The notes: a model not told the origin generated them from the sequence alone. A DNA stretch of 64,000 nucleotides from Bryobacterales bacterium (GCA_026713545.1 JAPOOG010000045.1:29316-93315), one strand, 5' to 3'. Shown: positions 45,664-54,738, numbered from the stretch's first letter. Program-made: numbers and translations.

Positions 45664-46548
45664 CTAGAAGTTGCCCGACTTCAAGTAGGCCACGATGGCT
45701 TCCAGCTCATCGCGCGCATAGATGGATTCGTAGTTCGCCGGCATGGAAGAGGCCTGCCGGTTCGCCACCTTGTCGACCTGGTCTTTGTAGAACGTACGGA
45801 GCGGCGGCGGGACGGCCTCCTTGTCGTAGACCTGAATGCGCTCATCCGTCTCTGATTTCTTCACGCCCGCGACCGTTTCACCGGACGTGGACGTCACCAC
45901 AACCTGATCGAACCCCTCGGCGATCGACGCACCGGGGTCGAGAATATCCGTCATCAATTCATCCGCCGACTTTTTCGCCGACGCTGAAGAAAGGTCGGGG
46001 CCGACGGCAGTTCCTTTCCCCCCGAGCCTGTGACAGATGGCGCAGCGCTTCTGGTTGTTCAGATCGAAGAAGAGGTCGTGGCCGCGCTTGGCGTCGCCAG
46101 TCAGGGATTCGGCGCCTTTGCCCGAACGCGTGACCGAGATCGTTGCCGAGGCGAGATTGCCCGGACCGAGGCTGATGATGTAGGCCGTCGCCGCCCAGAT
46201 GTCCTCGTTCGGCAGGATATTGTTCCAGGGCGGCATGGTCGTGCCGGGCACGCCGCCGTGAATGACGTCGTAGAGCTCCTGCGGGTCCCAATCTTTGTTG
46301 CGCAGGTCGGGGCCGCGCGCGGCTCGGCCCTCGGAGCCGTGGCAATAGCCGGTTGCGCAGTTCTGTGCGAAAAGAGCGGAACCCTTGGCAATGAAGTCGG
46401 GGTCCTTGAGATTCACCGTGGGCTGGGCGGTCAAGGCGCCGGCGGAGAAGATCGCGGCGGCAGCGATCGCCGTCAGTAGCGGCCAAGGTCCCTGCATCAT
46501 TGCGGGCTGCGACTTGGATCGATTGCGAAGCATCGTCTCGGCCATCAA
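45664..46548 (-). CDS. Dihaem c-type cytochrome, PQQ dehydrogenase partner
   Basis: 294 aa with an export signal (PLLTAIAAAAIFSAGALTAQ). The first haem motif is CATGYCH, a C-x4-C-H variant, with a distal Met in PGTTMPPWNN; the second is CAICH, with a possible Met ligand near RQASSMPANYESI. It begins 5 bp after the PQQ dehydrogenase stop and so is almost certainly in one operon, acting as its electron acceptor in the periplasm. Other members of this fused cytochrome family carry oxidations of alcohols to the respiratory chain. No terminal oxidase genes are in the window. Confidence 0.9.
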   Translation of the reverse strand: MMAETMLRNRSKSQPAMMQGPWPLLTAIAAAAIFSAGALTAQPTVNLKDPDFIAKGSALFAQNCATGYCHGSEGRAARGPDLRNKDWDPQELYDVIHGGVPGTTMPPWNNILPNEDIWAATAYIISLGPGNLASATISVTRSGKGAESLTGDAKRGHDLFFDLNNQKRCAICHRLGGKGTAVGPDLSSASAKKSADELMTDILDPGASIAEGFDQVVVTSTSGETVAGVKKSETDERIQVYDKEAVPPPLRTFYKDQVDKVANRQASSMPANYESIYARDELEAIVAYLKSGNF

Positions 46549-46553
46549 TCAGA

Positions 46554-48275
46554 TTACTCCGGTAGAGCGAATACGAACAGTGTCGCGCCGCTCGGAAAGT
46601 CCTCGGCCTCCGGCCACAGTTGCGTGATCAATCCCGCCAGCGCCGAACCCCAGCCGCTTGGGATCGCAACGTACTGTCTGCCGTTGACCGCGTACGTCAT
46701 GGGCGAGCTGCGGATGCCGGATCCGGTCCGAAACGACCACAGTTCCTTGCCGCTCTCCGCATCGAGAGCGAATGCTTTTCCGGTTGCGTCACCCGTGAAC
46801 AGAAGGTTTCCTGCCGTAGCCAGTTGCGAGGCGAGCAGCGGGTACTTGTGGCGGATCCGCCAATGCTGCTTCCCGGTGATCGGATCGTAAGCGGAAAGAT
46901 GTCCTCCGGGCTCGCCCTTGTCGGTGTGAGCCAGTGTAAACTCGCCGCCAAAGTACGTCATGCCTTCGCGCGGTTCCTCGGCGCGGGAGAGTACCTCCTG
47001 GCACCACTCGATCCCCGTCGTATAGAACCAGCCGGTCTGGGGGCTGTAGGCGCCGTGATTCCAACTCCGTCCGCCGCCTATCGACGGGCACATCTTCATC
47101 GTCTCGCCGACCTTGGGCTCTTTGCGGTCGAGAAGTTTTCCGTTCTCGTCAATGCCCGAGATCCAGTCGATGTTGTCCGCCAAGGGCCAGGCATTGATGA
47201 ACTTGCCATCGGTCCGATCAAGCACCCAGGTGAAGCCGCCCTTGTTGGGATTCACCAGCAGCTTGCGCTTCTCACCGCCGTATTCCAGATCGACGAGCAC
47301 GATCTCGTAGGCGCTGTCCCAGTCCCAAACGTCGTAGGGAATCTCCTGATAGTGCCAAATCAGCTTACCCGTGTCGGGATCGAGCGCCACGATCGAATCG
47401 GTGTAGAGGTTGTCTCCTTTGCGGGACTCGCCGTAGAAATCCGCGGCCGGGTTCCCCACTCCCCAGTACAGAATGTCGAGCTCGGGATCATAGGAGCCGG
47501 TGATCCAGCTCGAGCCGCCGCCGAATTTCCAGCTTTCTCCCTTCCAGGTATCGTTACCCGGCTCACCGGGACCGGGGATCGTCCAGAAGCGCCAGGCGTG
47601 CCGCCCCGTCTTCGCGTCGAATGCGCTGATGTAGCCGCGGTGGGCCGAATCGCCGCCCGTGACGCCGGTCACGATCTTGTCCTTGACGAGCAGAGGAGCG
47701 CCGGTGATGTTGCAGCCGCACTGCTTGGCGTTCTCGATCTCGACCTGCCAGACCTCGCGGCCGGACTTGGCGTCGAGAGCCACCAGCTTGTTGTCGAGCG
47801 TTCCCATGAACACCAGGCCGTGCCCGACCGCAACGCCGCGGTTCCATGTGCCGTAGAGACCGGGAATCTCCTCCGTCCGAGGGTGATAGTAGTGCCACAA
47901 CTCTTCGCCGGTCGCGGCGTCGATCGCGAACACACGGTTCCACGCGCCGGTGATGTACATCACACCGTCAACAACGATGGGCGACGATTGAAGCCCACCG
48001 TCAATCTCGCCGGTCTGGAACGTCCAGACCGGAATCAGTTTCTTGACGTTGCCGCGATTGACCTGATCGAGTTCGCTGTAGCGCCATGCGTCGTAGGAGC
48101 CGTAATAGCTGAGCCAGTTATGAGGTTCGCTCCGGGATTCATTCAGCCGTTTGGGCGTCACTTCGGCGCCGAGAGCGAGGCCGCATAGCATCACCGCCAG
48201 TAAGCCCGATGTCACTCCGGTCTTGAAAGCGGCAGTTGGATGACCGATACGGTTCATGAGGTTGGGAACCAACAT
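46554..48275 (-). CDS. PQQ-dependent alcohol dehydrogenase (methanol/ethanol family)
   Basis: 573 aa from ATG 48275 (48257 also possible) with a signal peptide. An eight-bladed quinoprotein propeller is evident: GEELWHYYHPR, GREVWQVEIEN, GKLIWHYQEIPYDVWDWDSA (the Asp of WDWDS corresponds to the catalytic base), YGGEKRKLLVNPNKGGFTWV, SYDPELDILYWGVGNPA and GKQHWRIRHKYPL. The adjacent CC pair that forms the unusual disulfide beside PQQ is absent: the matching place reads YGTWNRGVAVG; a C-G-C occurs later in KQCGCNITG. The downstream cytochrome is the likely electron acceptor. The alcohol oxidised is unknown. Confidence 0.92.
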   Translation of the reverse strand: MLVPNLMNRIGHPTAAFKTGVTSGLLAVMLCGLALGAEVTPKRLNESRSEPHNWLSYYGSYDAWRYSELDQVNRGNVKKLIPVWTFQTGEIDGGLQSSPIVVDGVMYITGAWNRVFAIDAATGEELWHYYHPRTEEIPGLYGTWNRGVAVGHGLVFMGTLDNKLVALDAKSGREVWQVEIENAKQCGCNITGAPLLVKDKIVTGVTGGDSAHRGYISAFDAKTGRHAWRFWTIPGPGEPGNDTWKGESWKFGGGSSWITGSYDPELDILYWGVGNPAADFYGESRKGDNLYTDSIVALDPDTGKLIWHYQEIPYDVWDWDSAYEIVLVDLEYGGEKRKLLVNPNKGGFTWVLDRTDGKFINAWPLADNIDWISGIDENGKLLDRKEPKVGETMKMCPSIGGGRSWNHGAYSPQTGWFYTTGIEWCQEVLSRAEEPREGMTYFGGEFTLAHTDKGEPGGHLSAYDPITGKQHWRIRHKYPLLASQLATAGNLLFTGDATGKAFALDAESGKELWSFRTGSGIRSSPMTYAVNGRQYVAIPSGWGSALAGLITQLWPEAEDFPSGATLFVFALPE

Positions 48276-48354
48276 TGTATGCCCCGGATCGAAAACATGC
48301 GACCTGCCGCACTCCTGACCTGCCAACGGCGTGCGCTCTTGTGGCCGAGCCGCG

Positions 48355-49344
48355 TCACAGGTGTTCGTTGAAGAACTCGACCATCGCCTCGAACGCGGCA
48401 ATGGTGAAGGAGTGGCCGCCTGGTTGCTGATGAACGACGAGCGCCGAGGGTCTGCCCGCGCGCTCGAAAGCAGGACGCACCGTGGCGGCAAACTGATCGA
48501 CGCCTTCCTTCGGCATCCCGACATCCTCGGTCGGCGCCCAGAGCATCAGCGGTTTGGGCGCAATCGCCGCCGCGAAGTCCGCCTGGTCGCCTTTGGCGAG
48601 CATGCCGGGAACCCACCAGTAGGTGCCGTGATAACTGATCCGGCCCTTGCGTGTGAACACATCCACTGATCCCACTCCGCCGCAGAGGGGCGCGGCGGCC
48701 GCGATGCGTTCATCGATCACCCACATGTAGAAAGAGGTAATCCCCCCGAAAGACATGCCCGTCGCGCCGATCCGCTTCGGGTCGACGTCCGGGCGCTCGG
48801 ACAACCAGCTCACCGCCTGCCGGATTTCATGCAGAACGGCCCCCATGCCCGTGCGATCCCGTGTCAGAAGCACATTGGATTGCGTGTTGACCGGCGGGCC
48901 GCGGCGGTCGAGCCCGCGTTGGGTCATCGAGAGCGCGACATAGCCGCGCCGCGCCAGTTCACGAGCCCACCCCAGCATTCGCGTGTGGGGCTTGTCGCGT
49001 CCGTAGCGCACCCACTCTCCCGGGCCGAACTCCTTCGTGACCATCGATTCCCTGCTGCCGCTCGAACCATGCAGGCAGATGACCGCGGGCAGCCGCCCGT
49101 CAATCTTCGCGGGCTTGACGACGAAGGCCGGAACCGTCTCGTCATCGAGTGATTTCCAGGAGACGTCTTCGATGATCAGGCCCTCCTCGGTTCGTGTCCC
49201 ATGCGCCGCAACGTCCACCGTGGGATGCTCCTGCGGCAACTTCAGCAGGTCGATGAACGTCTTGCGAGCGACAGCCGCAAAGGGCTCGCTCTGCGCCGTG
49301 GCGGTGGTTGCGGCGAGAAGCAGTAACAACGCGATGCGAATCAT
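48355..49344 (-). CDS. Secreted alpha/beta hydrolase (dienelactone hydrolase/esterase-like)
   Basis: 329 aa. Signal peptide MIRIALLLLLAATTATAQ. The core has the oxyanion turn LHGSSGS, the nucleophile Ser in GATGMSFGGITSFY, an Asp in LWAPTEDVGMP and the His in QPGGHSFTIAAFE, in the right order for an alpha/beta hydrolase. Homologous proteins are called acetyl xylan esterase or dienelactone hydrolase family. It could deacetylate sugars or cleave a small ester whose alcohol is then oxidised by the PQQ enzyme encoded 79 bp downstream; that coupling is speculation. Confidence 0.88.
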   Translation of the reverse strand: MIRIALLLLLAATTATAQSEPFAAVARKTFIDLLKLPQEHPTVDVAAHGTRTEEGLIIEDVSWKSLDDETVPAFVVKPAKIDGRLPAVICLHGSSGSRESMVTKEFGPGEWVRYGRDKPHTRMLGWARELARRGYVALSMTQRGLDRRGPPVNTQSNVLLTRDRTGMGAVLHEIRQAVSWLSERPDVDPKRIGATGMSFGGITSFYMWVIDERIAAAAPLCGGVGSVDVFTRKGRISYHGTYWWVPGMLAKGDQADFAAAIAPKPLMLWAPTEDVGMPKEGVDQFAATVRPAFERAGRPSALVVHQQPGGHSFTIAAFEAMVEFFNEHL

Positions 49345-49416
49345 GATGGGATTCTATCCGATCCGCGGTCGTTCGAACGTCCAGGTGGGACGCCCGAAGC
49401 CCGTGCGGCGACAGCT

Positions 49417-50376
49417 CTATTCAACCATCTTCCGCCAAGCCGCCTCGAACGGTTTGAGGTCGGGCCAAGGGCCGTTGAGCGCTTCCATGAAGGCGAGGAG
49501 GTCGGCTTTCTCGTCGTCGCCCAGCTCGAGCGGATCGATCTCCGTCTCGCCGATCCCGCTGTCCTTCGGATCGCTGTAGAAATCGACCACTTCACTCAAT
49601 GTGGTGAATCGGCCGTCGTGCATGAACGGCTCGCGGCCCTTCCAGTTGCGCAGGGAAGGGGTCTTGAACATGCCCATTTCCGCTTCGTCTTTCGTGACGG
49701 CGTACCGTCCCTTGTCGTCTTCGGTAGCGGTCCCGATATTGTGGAAATCGCCGTCGGTGAAGTTGCGTCCGATGTGGCAGAGGGCGCATTGACCGGTGGT
49801 GAAAAAGATCATGCGACCGCGGTTCTGCGCCTCGCTCAGCGCCGATCTGTCGCCTTGCAGCCAGCGGTCGAAGGCCGCCTCGCCGGTAACCAGGCGGCGT
49901 TCGAAATCGGCGATCGCGCCGACCATGTCGTCGATGCTGATGCGCTTGACGCCCAGCGCCGCGAACGCTTTGCGGTAATGCGGTTCGGCGCTCACTCGCG
50001 CCACGGCTTCATCGAGCTTCAAGTCCAGCTCGATCGGATTGGCGATCGGCCCCTTCGCCTGTTCCTCGAGCGATTCCGCTCGCCCGTCCCAGAAGAAGAA
50101 CTCGGCCTCGTCGAGGTTCACCACCGTAGGGACATGGCGTGGCAGCAGGTCCCCGTGCGCGCCTTCCGCCAGCGCCACGCCTGATTCCCAACCCTTGTCC
50201 GGCAGGTGACAGCTCGAGCACGAAAAGTTCTTCGGACGCGACAGGACCGGATCGAAGAATAGCTTCCAGCCCAGGGCCTCACGCGCCGTGACGGGCTTCG
50301 CGGATTCGGTGTCTGCTCCCAGGGCGGAGCCGGCCGCAAGCAGGCCGGCCAGCAACGCAATGTGTCTCAGGTTCAT
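49417..50376 (-). CDS. Dihaem cytochrome c peroxidase (MauG/CcpA family)
   Basis: 319 aa from the ATG at 50376 with a signal peptide (MNLRHIALLAGLLAAGSALG). The N-terminal haem motif is CSSCHLPDKGW and the C-terminal one CALCHIGRNFTDGDFHN. The conserved FWDGRAESLEEQ and FKTPSLRNWKGREPFMHDGRF follow, the latter typical of the whole family. It belongs with periplasmic peroxidases or MauG-type enzymes that make high-valent haem to modify partner proteins. As it opens the block that ends with the PQQ enzyme, it may protect it from peroxide or mature a partner. Not distinguishable by eye. Confidence 0.9.
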   Translation of the reverse strand: MNLRHIALLAGLLAAGSALGADTESAKPVTAREALGWKLFFDPVLSRPKNFSCSSCHLPDKGWESGVALAEGAHGDLLPRHVPTVVNLDEAEFFFWDGRAESLEEQAKGPIANPIELDLKLDEAVARVSAEPHYRKAFAALGVKRISIDDMVGAIADFERRLVTGEAAFDRWLQGDRSALSEAQNRGRMIFFTTGQCALCHIGRNFTDGDFHNIGTATEDDKGRYAVTKDEAEMGMFKTPSLRNWKGREPFMHDGRFTTLSEVVDFYSDPKDSGIGETEIDPLELGDDEKADLLAFMEALNGPWPDLKPFEAAWRKMVE

Positions 50377-50504
50377 GACTCGGATCTTCCGACGGTAAAG
50401 CACTCCGGCAGCCGGTGAAGCTCGACCGCAATCTCAGTGTATTCGCTTCGGCTTGTCCTTCGCGAGCAGGTCGTTAGCCGGTATCGTCCCAGACTTCCTG
50501 TCTG

Positions 50505-50562
50505 ATCACCTGACGGACCTCTCACGCACTTGTCCTTGCCACGTAATGAGAAATGTCCCCTG
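50505..50562 (-). repeat. Intergenic element, copy E (partial, inverted)
   Basis: Minus strand: ACATTTCTCATTACGTGGCA, AGGACAAGTGCGTGAGAGGT and CCGTCAGG, a clear match to the left end of copy F (GTTTCTCACCACGTGGCGAGG, GAAGTGCGTGAGAGGGGCGTCAGG). It lies in the 308-bp divergent gap between the MauG-type and enolase-superfamily genes. The right half is lost. Confidence 0.6.
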
Positions 50563-50684
50563 ACCGCCGGACGAACCGATCCGGTCTCATCCGATGTACG
50601 CTACTCTCAACACAGATGACAGAAGCCGTCCTGTTCTGAACCCGGCCCGCCGGCCCCCACCTGACACTCGAACGGCATTCCGAA

Positions 50685-51803
50685 ATGAAAATCACCCGAA
50701 TCGAGCCCATCCCTATCAATGTTCCCCTCAAGAAGGGGCTGACGACCAAGACCGCTCATGGCGAGCACATCGATTCCCCCTACGTCCTCGTCCGCGTCCA
50801 TACCGACGAAGGTCTCATCGGGCTCGGCGAGGCCACCGTTGCGCCCCGCTGGAGCGGCGAGACGAGCGTCGGCTGCGTCGAGGCGCTCAGGAATTTTCTC
50901 GGCCCGGCGATCTATGGCGAAGATCCGACGCGCGTCTCGTTGGTGCGCCGGAAAATGGACCGTGTCCTGAAACTGAACCCCTTCACGAAGGCCGCCGTCG
51001 AGATGGCTCTCTGGGACCTGGCGGGAAAGGCAGCCGGAGTCCCCGTCTATCAGCTCCTCGGCGGACGCCTTCGAGACGAAGTGCCCATCAAAATGGTCGT
51101 CGGGGCATTCGGAATCGACAAGGCATGCTCCCTCTCCGAGCGTTTCCTCGACTGGGGAGTCAAATGCCTCAAGGTCAAGGTCGGACTCGACCCCGCCGGC
51201 GACCTCGCCCGCGTCAAGGCGGTTCGTGAACTCGCCGGCCCGGATATCCCGATCGGCATCGATGCCAACTGCGGATGGAACGCCGCTCAGGCTCGCCGCA
51301 TGCTGGCCCGGCTCGAAGAACTCGATATTCTGTTTGCCGAACAGCCTGTCGGTGTCCATGACCCCGCCACCATGGCCGATGTCCGCCGCTCCACCACGAT
51401 ACCCATCATGGCGGACGAGAGCATCTTCACGCTCAACGACGCTTTCCATCTGACGCGGCATCATGCCGCGGATATCCTGAGTGTTTACCCCGGTAAGCAC
51501 GGAGGAATTCAAGCGACACTTGAGATCGGCCATGTCGCTCGCGCGGCGGGCATCGTGTGCGCCATGGGCAGCAATCTCGAGCTCGGCGTCGGCACCGCCG
51601 CCATGCTGCACCTGGCCGTCGCAGAACCCTCGATCGACAGTGAAACCTACCCGGCGGACCTCCTCGGCCCCCTCTACCACGACGCCGACATGATCACCGA
51701 ACCCCTTTCCATCGGACCTGTCACCGCCAGGCCGCCCAGCGGCCCCGGCCTCGGTGTCGAGCTCGACGAAGATCAGTTGGCGCGCTACCGCACCGATTCC
51801 TGA
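50685..51803 (+). CDS. Enolase-superfamily enzyme (mandelate racemase/muconate lactonising)
   Basis: 372 aa. The capping domain runs to about residue 125 (IDSPYVLVRVHTDEGLIGLG, EATVAPRWSG). In the barrel, Lys residues in KCLKVKVGLDP, then metal ligands Asp in IPIGIDANCGW, Glu in LFAEQPVG and Asp in IMADESIF, and a Lys in SVYPGKHGG on the opposite face identify the muconate-lactonising (MLE) subgroup. It abstracts a proton alpha to a carboxylate to cycloisomerise or racemise; the substrate is unknown. A scrap of a second, decayed copy lies near 54050-54140. Confidence 0.93.
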   Translation: MKITRIEPIPINVPLKKGLTTKTAHGEHIDSPYVLVRVHTDEGLIGLGEATVAPRWSGETSVGCVEALRNFLGPAIYGEDPTRVSLVRRKMDRVLKLNPFTKAAVEMALWDLAGKAAGVPVYQLLGGRLRDEVPIKMVVGAFGIDKACSLSERFLDWGVKCLKVKVGLDPAGDLARVKAVRELAGPDIPIGIDANCGWNAAQARRMLARLEELDILFAEQPVGVHDPATMADVRRSTTIPIMADESIFTLNDAFHLTRHHAADILSVYPGKHGGIQATLEIGHVARAAGIVCAMGSNLELGVGTAAMLHLAVAEPSIDSETYPADLLGPLYHDADMITEPLSIGPVTARPPSGPGLGVELDEDQLARYRTDS

Positions 51804-52194
51804 CCTGAACAAGACCAAGCAGCGCACGGCTTCGCTGCGGCCCCTCGGCAAGAGGTCAATACCGATTTTTTGGCAACTGGAATACAGGACACTGGCTTGC
51901 CACAATGACGGCTGGAGAAGCTTCCTGATGTCTACTGCATCCTCTTCCTAACGCAGAGTTCGCCAGTCGCAAGCCGCCGAGCTCCATCATCTTGATTGCT
52001 GACCCTGGGTCATTGATCAGGCTGGCTGTGATCCAACGCAGGCGTGATCAAGTGCATGTTGACCTCCTCTCAGCCTCGCTCCCCTTGTAACACAGGTTCG
52101 ACAGTGGTTTCTGAGCCACTTGGAGATGCAGGAAGGGCGGAAAGCGCACAACGTGGTGCGGTGTCTGTGCTAGCCTTCTCGTGGGAGTAAACAG
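51804..52194. other. Intergenic stretch, no gene seen
   Basis: 391 bp between two plus-strand genes. No coding region, RNA or repeat that I can support. Confidence 0.45.
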
Positions 52195-52434
52195 ATGGAT
52201 CTGACGACAGTCGTGCTTGGCTCATTAGCGATCGCTTACGGCATATATGGCTTGGCAATCTACAGATTGGGTAAGGCGGAGCAGAAGTTCTGGAAACTGG
52301 TTCCGATGCGAAAGAGATTTGGGCAGAAAACCGGGACGGCCATTCACTTCTTTTTCTACGTAATCATGCCGATCATAGTTGGTTCGGTCTTGGTTGGCGC
52401 TGGTCTGAGAGGCGTGAGCATTCTCGATGTATGA
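52195..52434 (+). CDS. Small two-helix membrane protein
   Basis: 79 aa. TM1 is VVLGSLAIAYGIYGLAIY, then a basic cytoplasmic-type loop (RLGKAEQKFWKLVPMRKRFG), then TM2 (AIHFFFYVIMPIIVGSVLVG). The strongly basic loop and clean helices argue for a real protein. The family is not known to me. It stands alone; the gap after it holds the ACGAATCACG-type words. Confidence 0.6.
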   Translation: MDLTTVVLGSLAIAYGIYGLAIYRLGKAEQKFWKLVPMRKRFGQKTGTAIHFFFYVIMPIIVGSVLVGAGLRGVSILDV

Positions 52435-52581
52435 AAGTACAGTGAAGCCGCCTCGAACCTGATTGACAGCAACGGGCTGACAGTAGTGTTGCAACATCAC
52501 GTCAAGCTTACTCGTCCTGTTCGGTTAAGTCCCGTTTCAGCACAGACAGCCATCGGCAATATCGTCTCCTGCTGACTCGGA

Positions 52582-52622
52582 TCACGATACACGAATCACG
52601 GCCTTTTCAAGAATCACGGCCT
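52582..52622 (+). repeat. ACGAATCACG-type word array
   Basis: GATCACGATACACGAATCAC then GGCC and AAGAATCACGGCC, a short, imperfect array of a 7-9 base word, one of several in gaps of this window. Confidence 0.5.
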
Positions 52623-52664
52623 TCTTATCGTGTGCTGCGGCCGTAAGGTGATGAGTTATGCCGG

Positions 52665-53996
52665 CTAGTGCAAGGATATCTTTACGCGATCGACCCCAAA
52701 CCACTCATAACCAGAGGGATTCCAATGCACGGAACCATCGTCCGGCTGGGACCTGCCCAGGGCGTCGAACGCTCGCACTCGGAATTCCATGGCGCTACCG
52801 CCCCCTTCCAGGTACCGTTTCCACCCGTACCAGAAGGTCACGTTCCACGGGTACCAGCCATAGGGGCTGAGAGGGGCCTCGACGTTCACTCGCTGCCAGG
52901 TGCTTCCTCCGTCCAGGGAAAGTTCGACGGCGACGATTTCCGTCCGTCCGTCGTTCCATGACACGCCGCTCACCGTGAGTGGACCGAGGAGGCGTCGCTC
53001 GTCGTTCACGGGATTCCAGATGACGCTCTTGACTTTCTGCCGCCAGGTTGGATGGGTCGTTTCCGCCCTCACTTCCGGCTCGCTGCCCGGCTCGATGCGC
53101 TCCCGGAACGTTCGGTACCTCTGCGCATGGTGGCGGCTCGTCGACGCCTCTTTCTCGAACCGCAGTCGGCTTACCCACTTCACGTTCATCGACCCGTAGT
53201 AGCCGGGCAGCACCAGCCGCAGCGGTCCGCCGTGAATGGCCGGTATCGGCTCGCCGTCCATGTGCGTCGCGAGCAGGGCCGTTTCCAGCACGTCCGCGAG
53301 CGGAACGCTTTGCTCGTAGTCGTCGTCGTCCGATGAGGCGGGCGAATCGCGGCCCTCGGCCGTCAGGAACCGGGCGTCCTCGCCCACCATCAAGCCGGAG
53401 GAGTCCAGCAACTGCTTCAAGCGGACGCCCTTCCAATTGACCTGTCCCATTCCGCCGTACTGCCATTGCGTGCCCTTGGCCATGGCGGTTCGTGCATAGA
53501 AGGCGCGGCCGTTCCCCGCGCATTGCAACACCGCAACGACCTCGGTCTGCTCGATCCCGGCCAGATCAGAAAAGCTGACTGTCAGCGCTGGCCCTACCAG
53601 CCCGCTTAATTCGAGCTCCCAGTCGGTGGATTGATAGGGGCTAAGCGTCAGGCTCCCCGGCAGGACTTGGTTGTTCCGGACGAACAGAAGCTCTTTCGGA
53701 GTTAAGCGATGCTCCCTCAGCAAGTGCGGCGGGGTTTCCACGACCCCTGTCACGGCATTGTGGACGATCATTCGCGGGTCCTTGCCCACGGCGGCAAGGA
53801 ATGTCTGCGGGTTCTGCCCGAAGGCGGGCAGGCTCGCCACCGGGAGGATGCGAGCGGTAACCGGTATCCCGCCCAGACCCCGTAGGAACTCTCTCCGCCC
53901 AAGCCCTGCCGAAGCCCCCCTGTGCTGCGAAGTCTCGGAACCCTGCCGTGGGTTCGATGGCGGCTCGACAAAACCCGGACTTCGTGGACGCGCCAA
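52665..53996 (-). CDS. Tat-exported molybdopterin sulfite-oxidase-like protein
   Basis: 443 aa. A twin-arginine signal (GLGRREFLRGLGG, residues 32-44) precedes the mature domain. The molybdenum-coordinating Cys159 is in VAVLQCAGNGRAFY, the hallmark of the sulfite-oxidase family, and the pterin site includes WKGVRLKQLLD and PIPAIHGGPLRLVLPGYYG. The C-terminal dimerisation domain is complete (VELSLDGGSTWQRV). It is expected to oxidise sulfite or a related sulfur compound in the periplasm; no cytochrome partner is next to it. A decayed copy of its 5' end lies at 56506-56824. Confidence 0.93.
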   Translation of the reverse strand: MARPRSPGFVEPPSNPRQGSETSQHRGASAGLGRREFLRGLGGIPVTARILPVASLPAFGQNPQTFLAAVGKDPRMIVHNAVTGVVETPPHLLREHRLTPKELLFVRNNQVLPGSLTLSPYQSTDWELELSGLVGPALTVSFSDLAGIEQTEVVAVLQCAGNGRAFYARTAMAKGTQWQYGGMGQVNWKGVRLKQLLDSSGLMVGEDARFLTAEGRDSPASSDDDDYEQSVPLADVLETALLATHMDGEPIPAIHGGPLRLVLPGYYGSMNVKWVSRLRFEKEASTSRHHAQRYRTFRERIEPGSEPEVRAETTHPTWRQKVKSVIWNPVNDERRLLGPLTVSGVSWNDGRTEIVAVELSLDGGSTWQRVNVEAPLSPYGWYPWNVTFWYGWKRYLEGGGSAMEFRVRAFDALGRSQPDDGSVHWNPSGYEWFGVDRVKISLH

Positions 53997-54049
53997 AGCG
54001 CGTGGATTATATCACCCGACCGTCCCTGAAGACGCGCTCAACCTGCCAG

Positions 54050-54140
54050 GCCTTCAGAGCGACAGACGGCACCCGGCCCGGCCCGGTGATCTGCGGCGAA
54101 GACCCGACGCGCGTCTCGTTGGTGTACCAGAGGTCTGATC
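54050..54140 (+). pseudogene. Scrap of an enolase-superfamily gene
   Basis: About 90 bp matching the intact gene at 50685-51803 near its codon 65-85: GATCTGCGGCGAAGACCCGA then CGCGCGTCTCGTTGGTG corresponds to GATCTATGGCGAAGATCCGA and CGCGCGTCTCGTTGGTG. The translation is ICGEDPTRVSLV against IYGEDPTRVSLV. No start or longer frame survives. It lies in the short gap upstream of the sulfite-oxidase-like gene. Confidence 0.65.
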
Positions 54141-54165
54141 CCCTTCTCCGGCGCCCAACGGTGGA

Positions 54166-54738
54166 TTATGTGTCCGGTGGGTCTGGCCACAACCGGTGTT
54201 CGGTGAGGCTCGGCCATTCGACCCGAAGAGACCGCTTGTCGAACGGCAGAACAGCATCAGGGACGTCGTTCCAGGGAATATCCATCAGGTTCGCGTCTTC
54301 GCACCAGCGAGCCGCCAGCTTGAGATACCGGCGAAAAACGAGAATCGCTGGAAACCGTTCTTTCGATGCGAGCCAAAGGACCATATCCTTCGGTCCTTTG
54401 GACGAGTTGCAACTCCTGCATGCATAGGTGATGTTGTCGGCGGCGTCGGCCCCGCCCTTGAGTTGGGGAATCAAATGATCCAACGAGAGCTTCGCTGCAC
54501 GGCCGCAGTAGCAGCAAGTTGTTGCATGGACGATCTTGGTCTTTTCGTCGTCGTGCAGTGGTCGCATCTTCATCTTGCCGGACAGGTACCCCTTTCGAAA
54601 GCGGCCTCGAATGATGAAGTGCAGCGACTCATAGCGGATCTTTCCCTCGACGACGGCGGCGTGGACCATTGCCAGTGTCCCGTACACCCATGCGAAGTGT
54701 TCGCGCAGCGTGCAGTGATCGTCCGGGAGCTTAGGCAT
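54166..54738 (-). CDS. HNH endonuclease-domain protein
   Basis: 190 aa. The HNH/zinc core lies in the middle: CCYCGRAAKLSLDHLIPQLK then ADAADNITYACRSCNSSKG, giving two C-x2-C pairs (CYC, CRSC), the D-H catalytic pair and the Asn of the motif. The flanking N-terminal part (REHFAWVYGTLAMVHAAVVE) is helical. Stand-alone HNH proteins of this kind occur in phage defence, group-I-like contexts and restriction systems. It sits in the accessory patch with a HEPN gene and a restriction-gene remnant; no clear partner. Confidence 0.88.
   Translation of the reverse strand: MPKLPDDHCTLREHFAWVYGTLAMVHAAVVEGKIRYESLHFIIRGRFRKGYLSGKMKMRPLHDDEKTKIVHATTCCYCGRAAKLSLDHLIPQLKGGADAADNITYACRSCNSSKGPKDMVLWLASKERFPAILVFRRYLKLAARWCEDANLMDIPWNDVPDAVLPFDKRSLRVEWPSLTEHRLWPDPPDT

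Noticed and set aside
46620..48188. A 522-codon plus-strand open frame opposite the PQQ dehydrogenase gene
   Set aside because: It is the antisense of a high-GC gene with strong motifs; its product is Val/Arg/Ala-rich with no domain or ribosome site.
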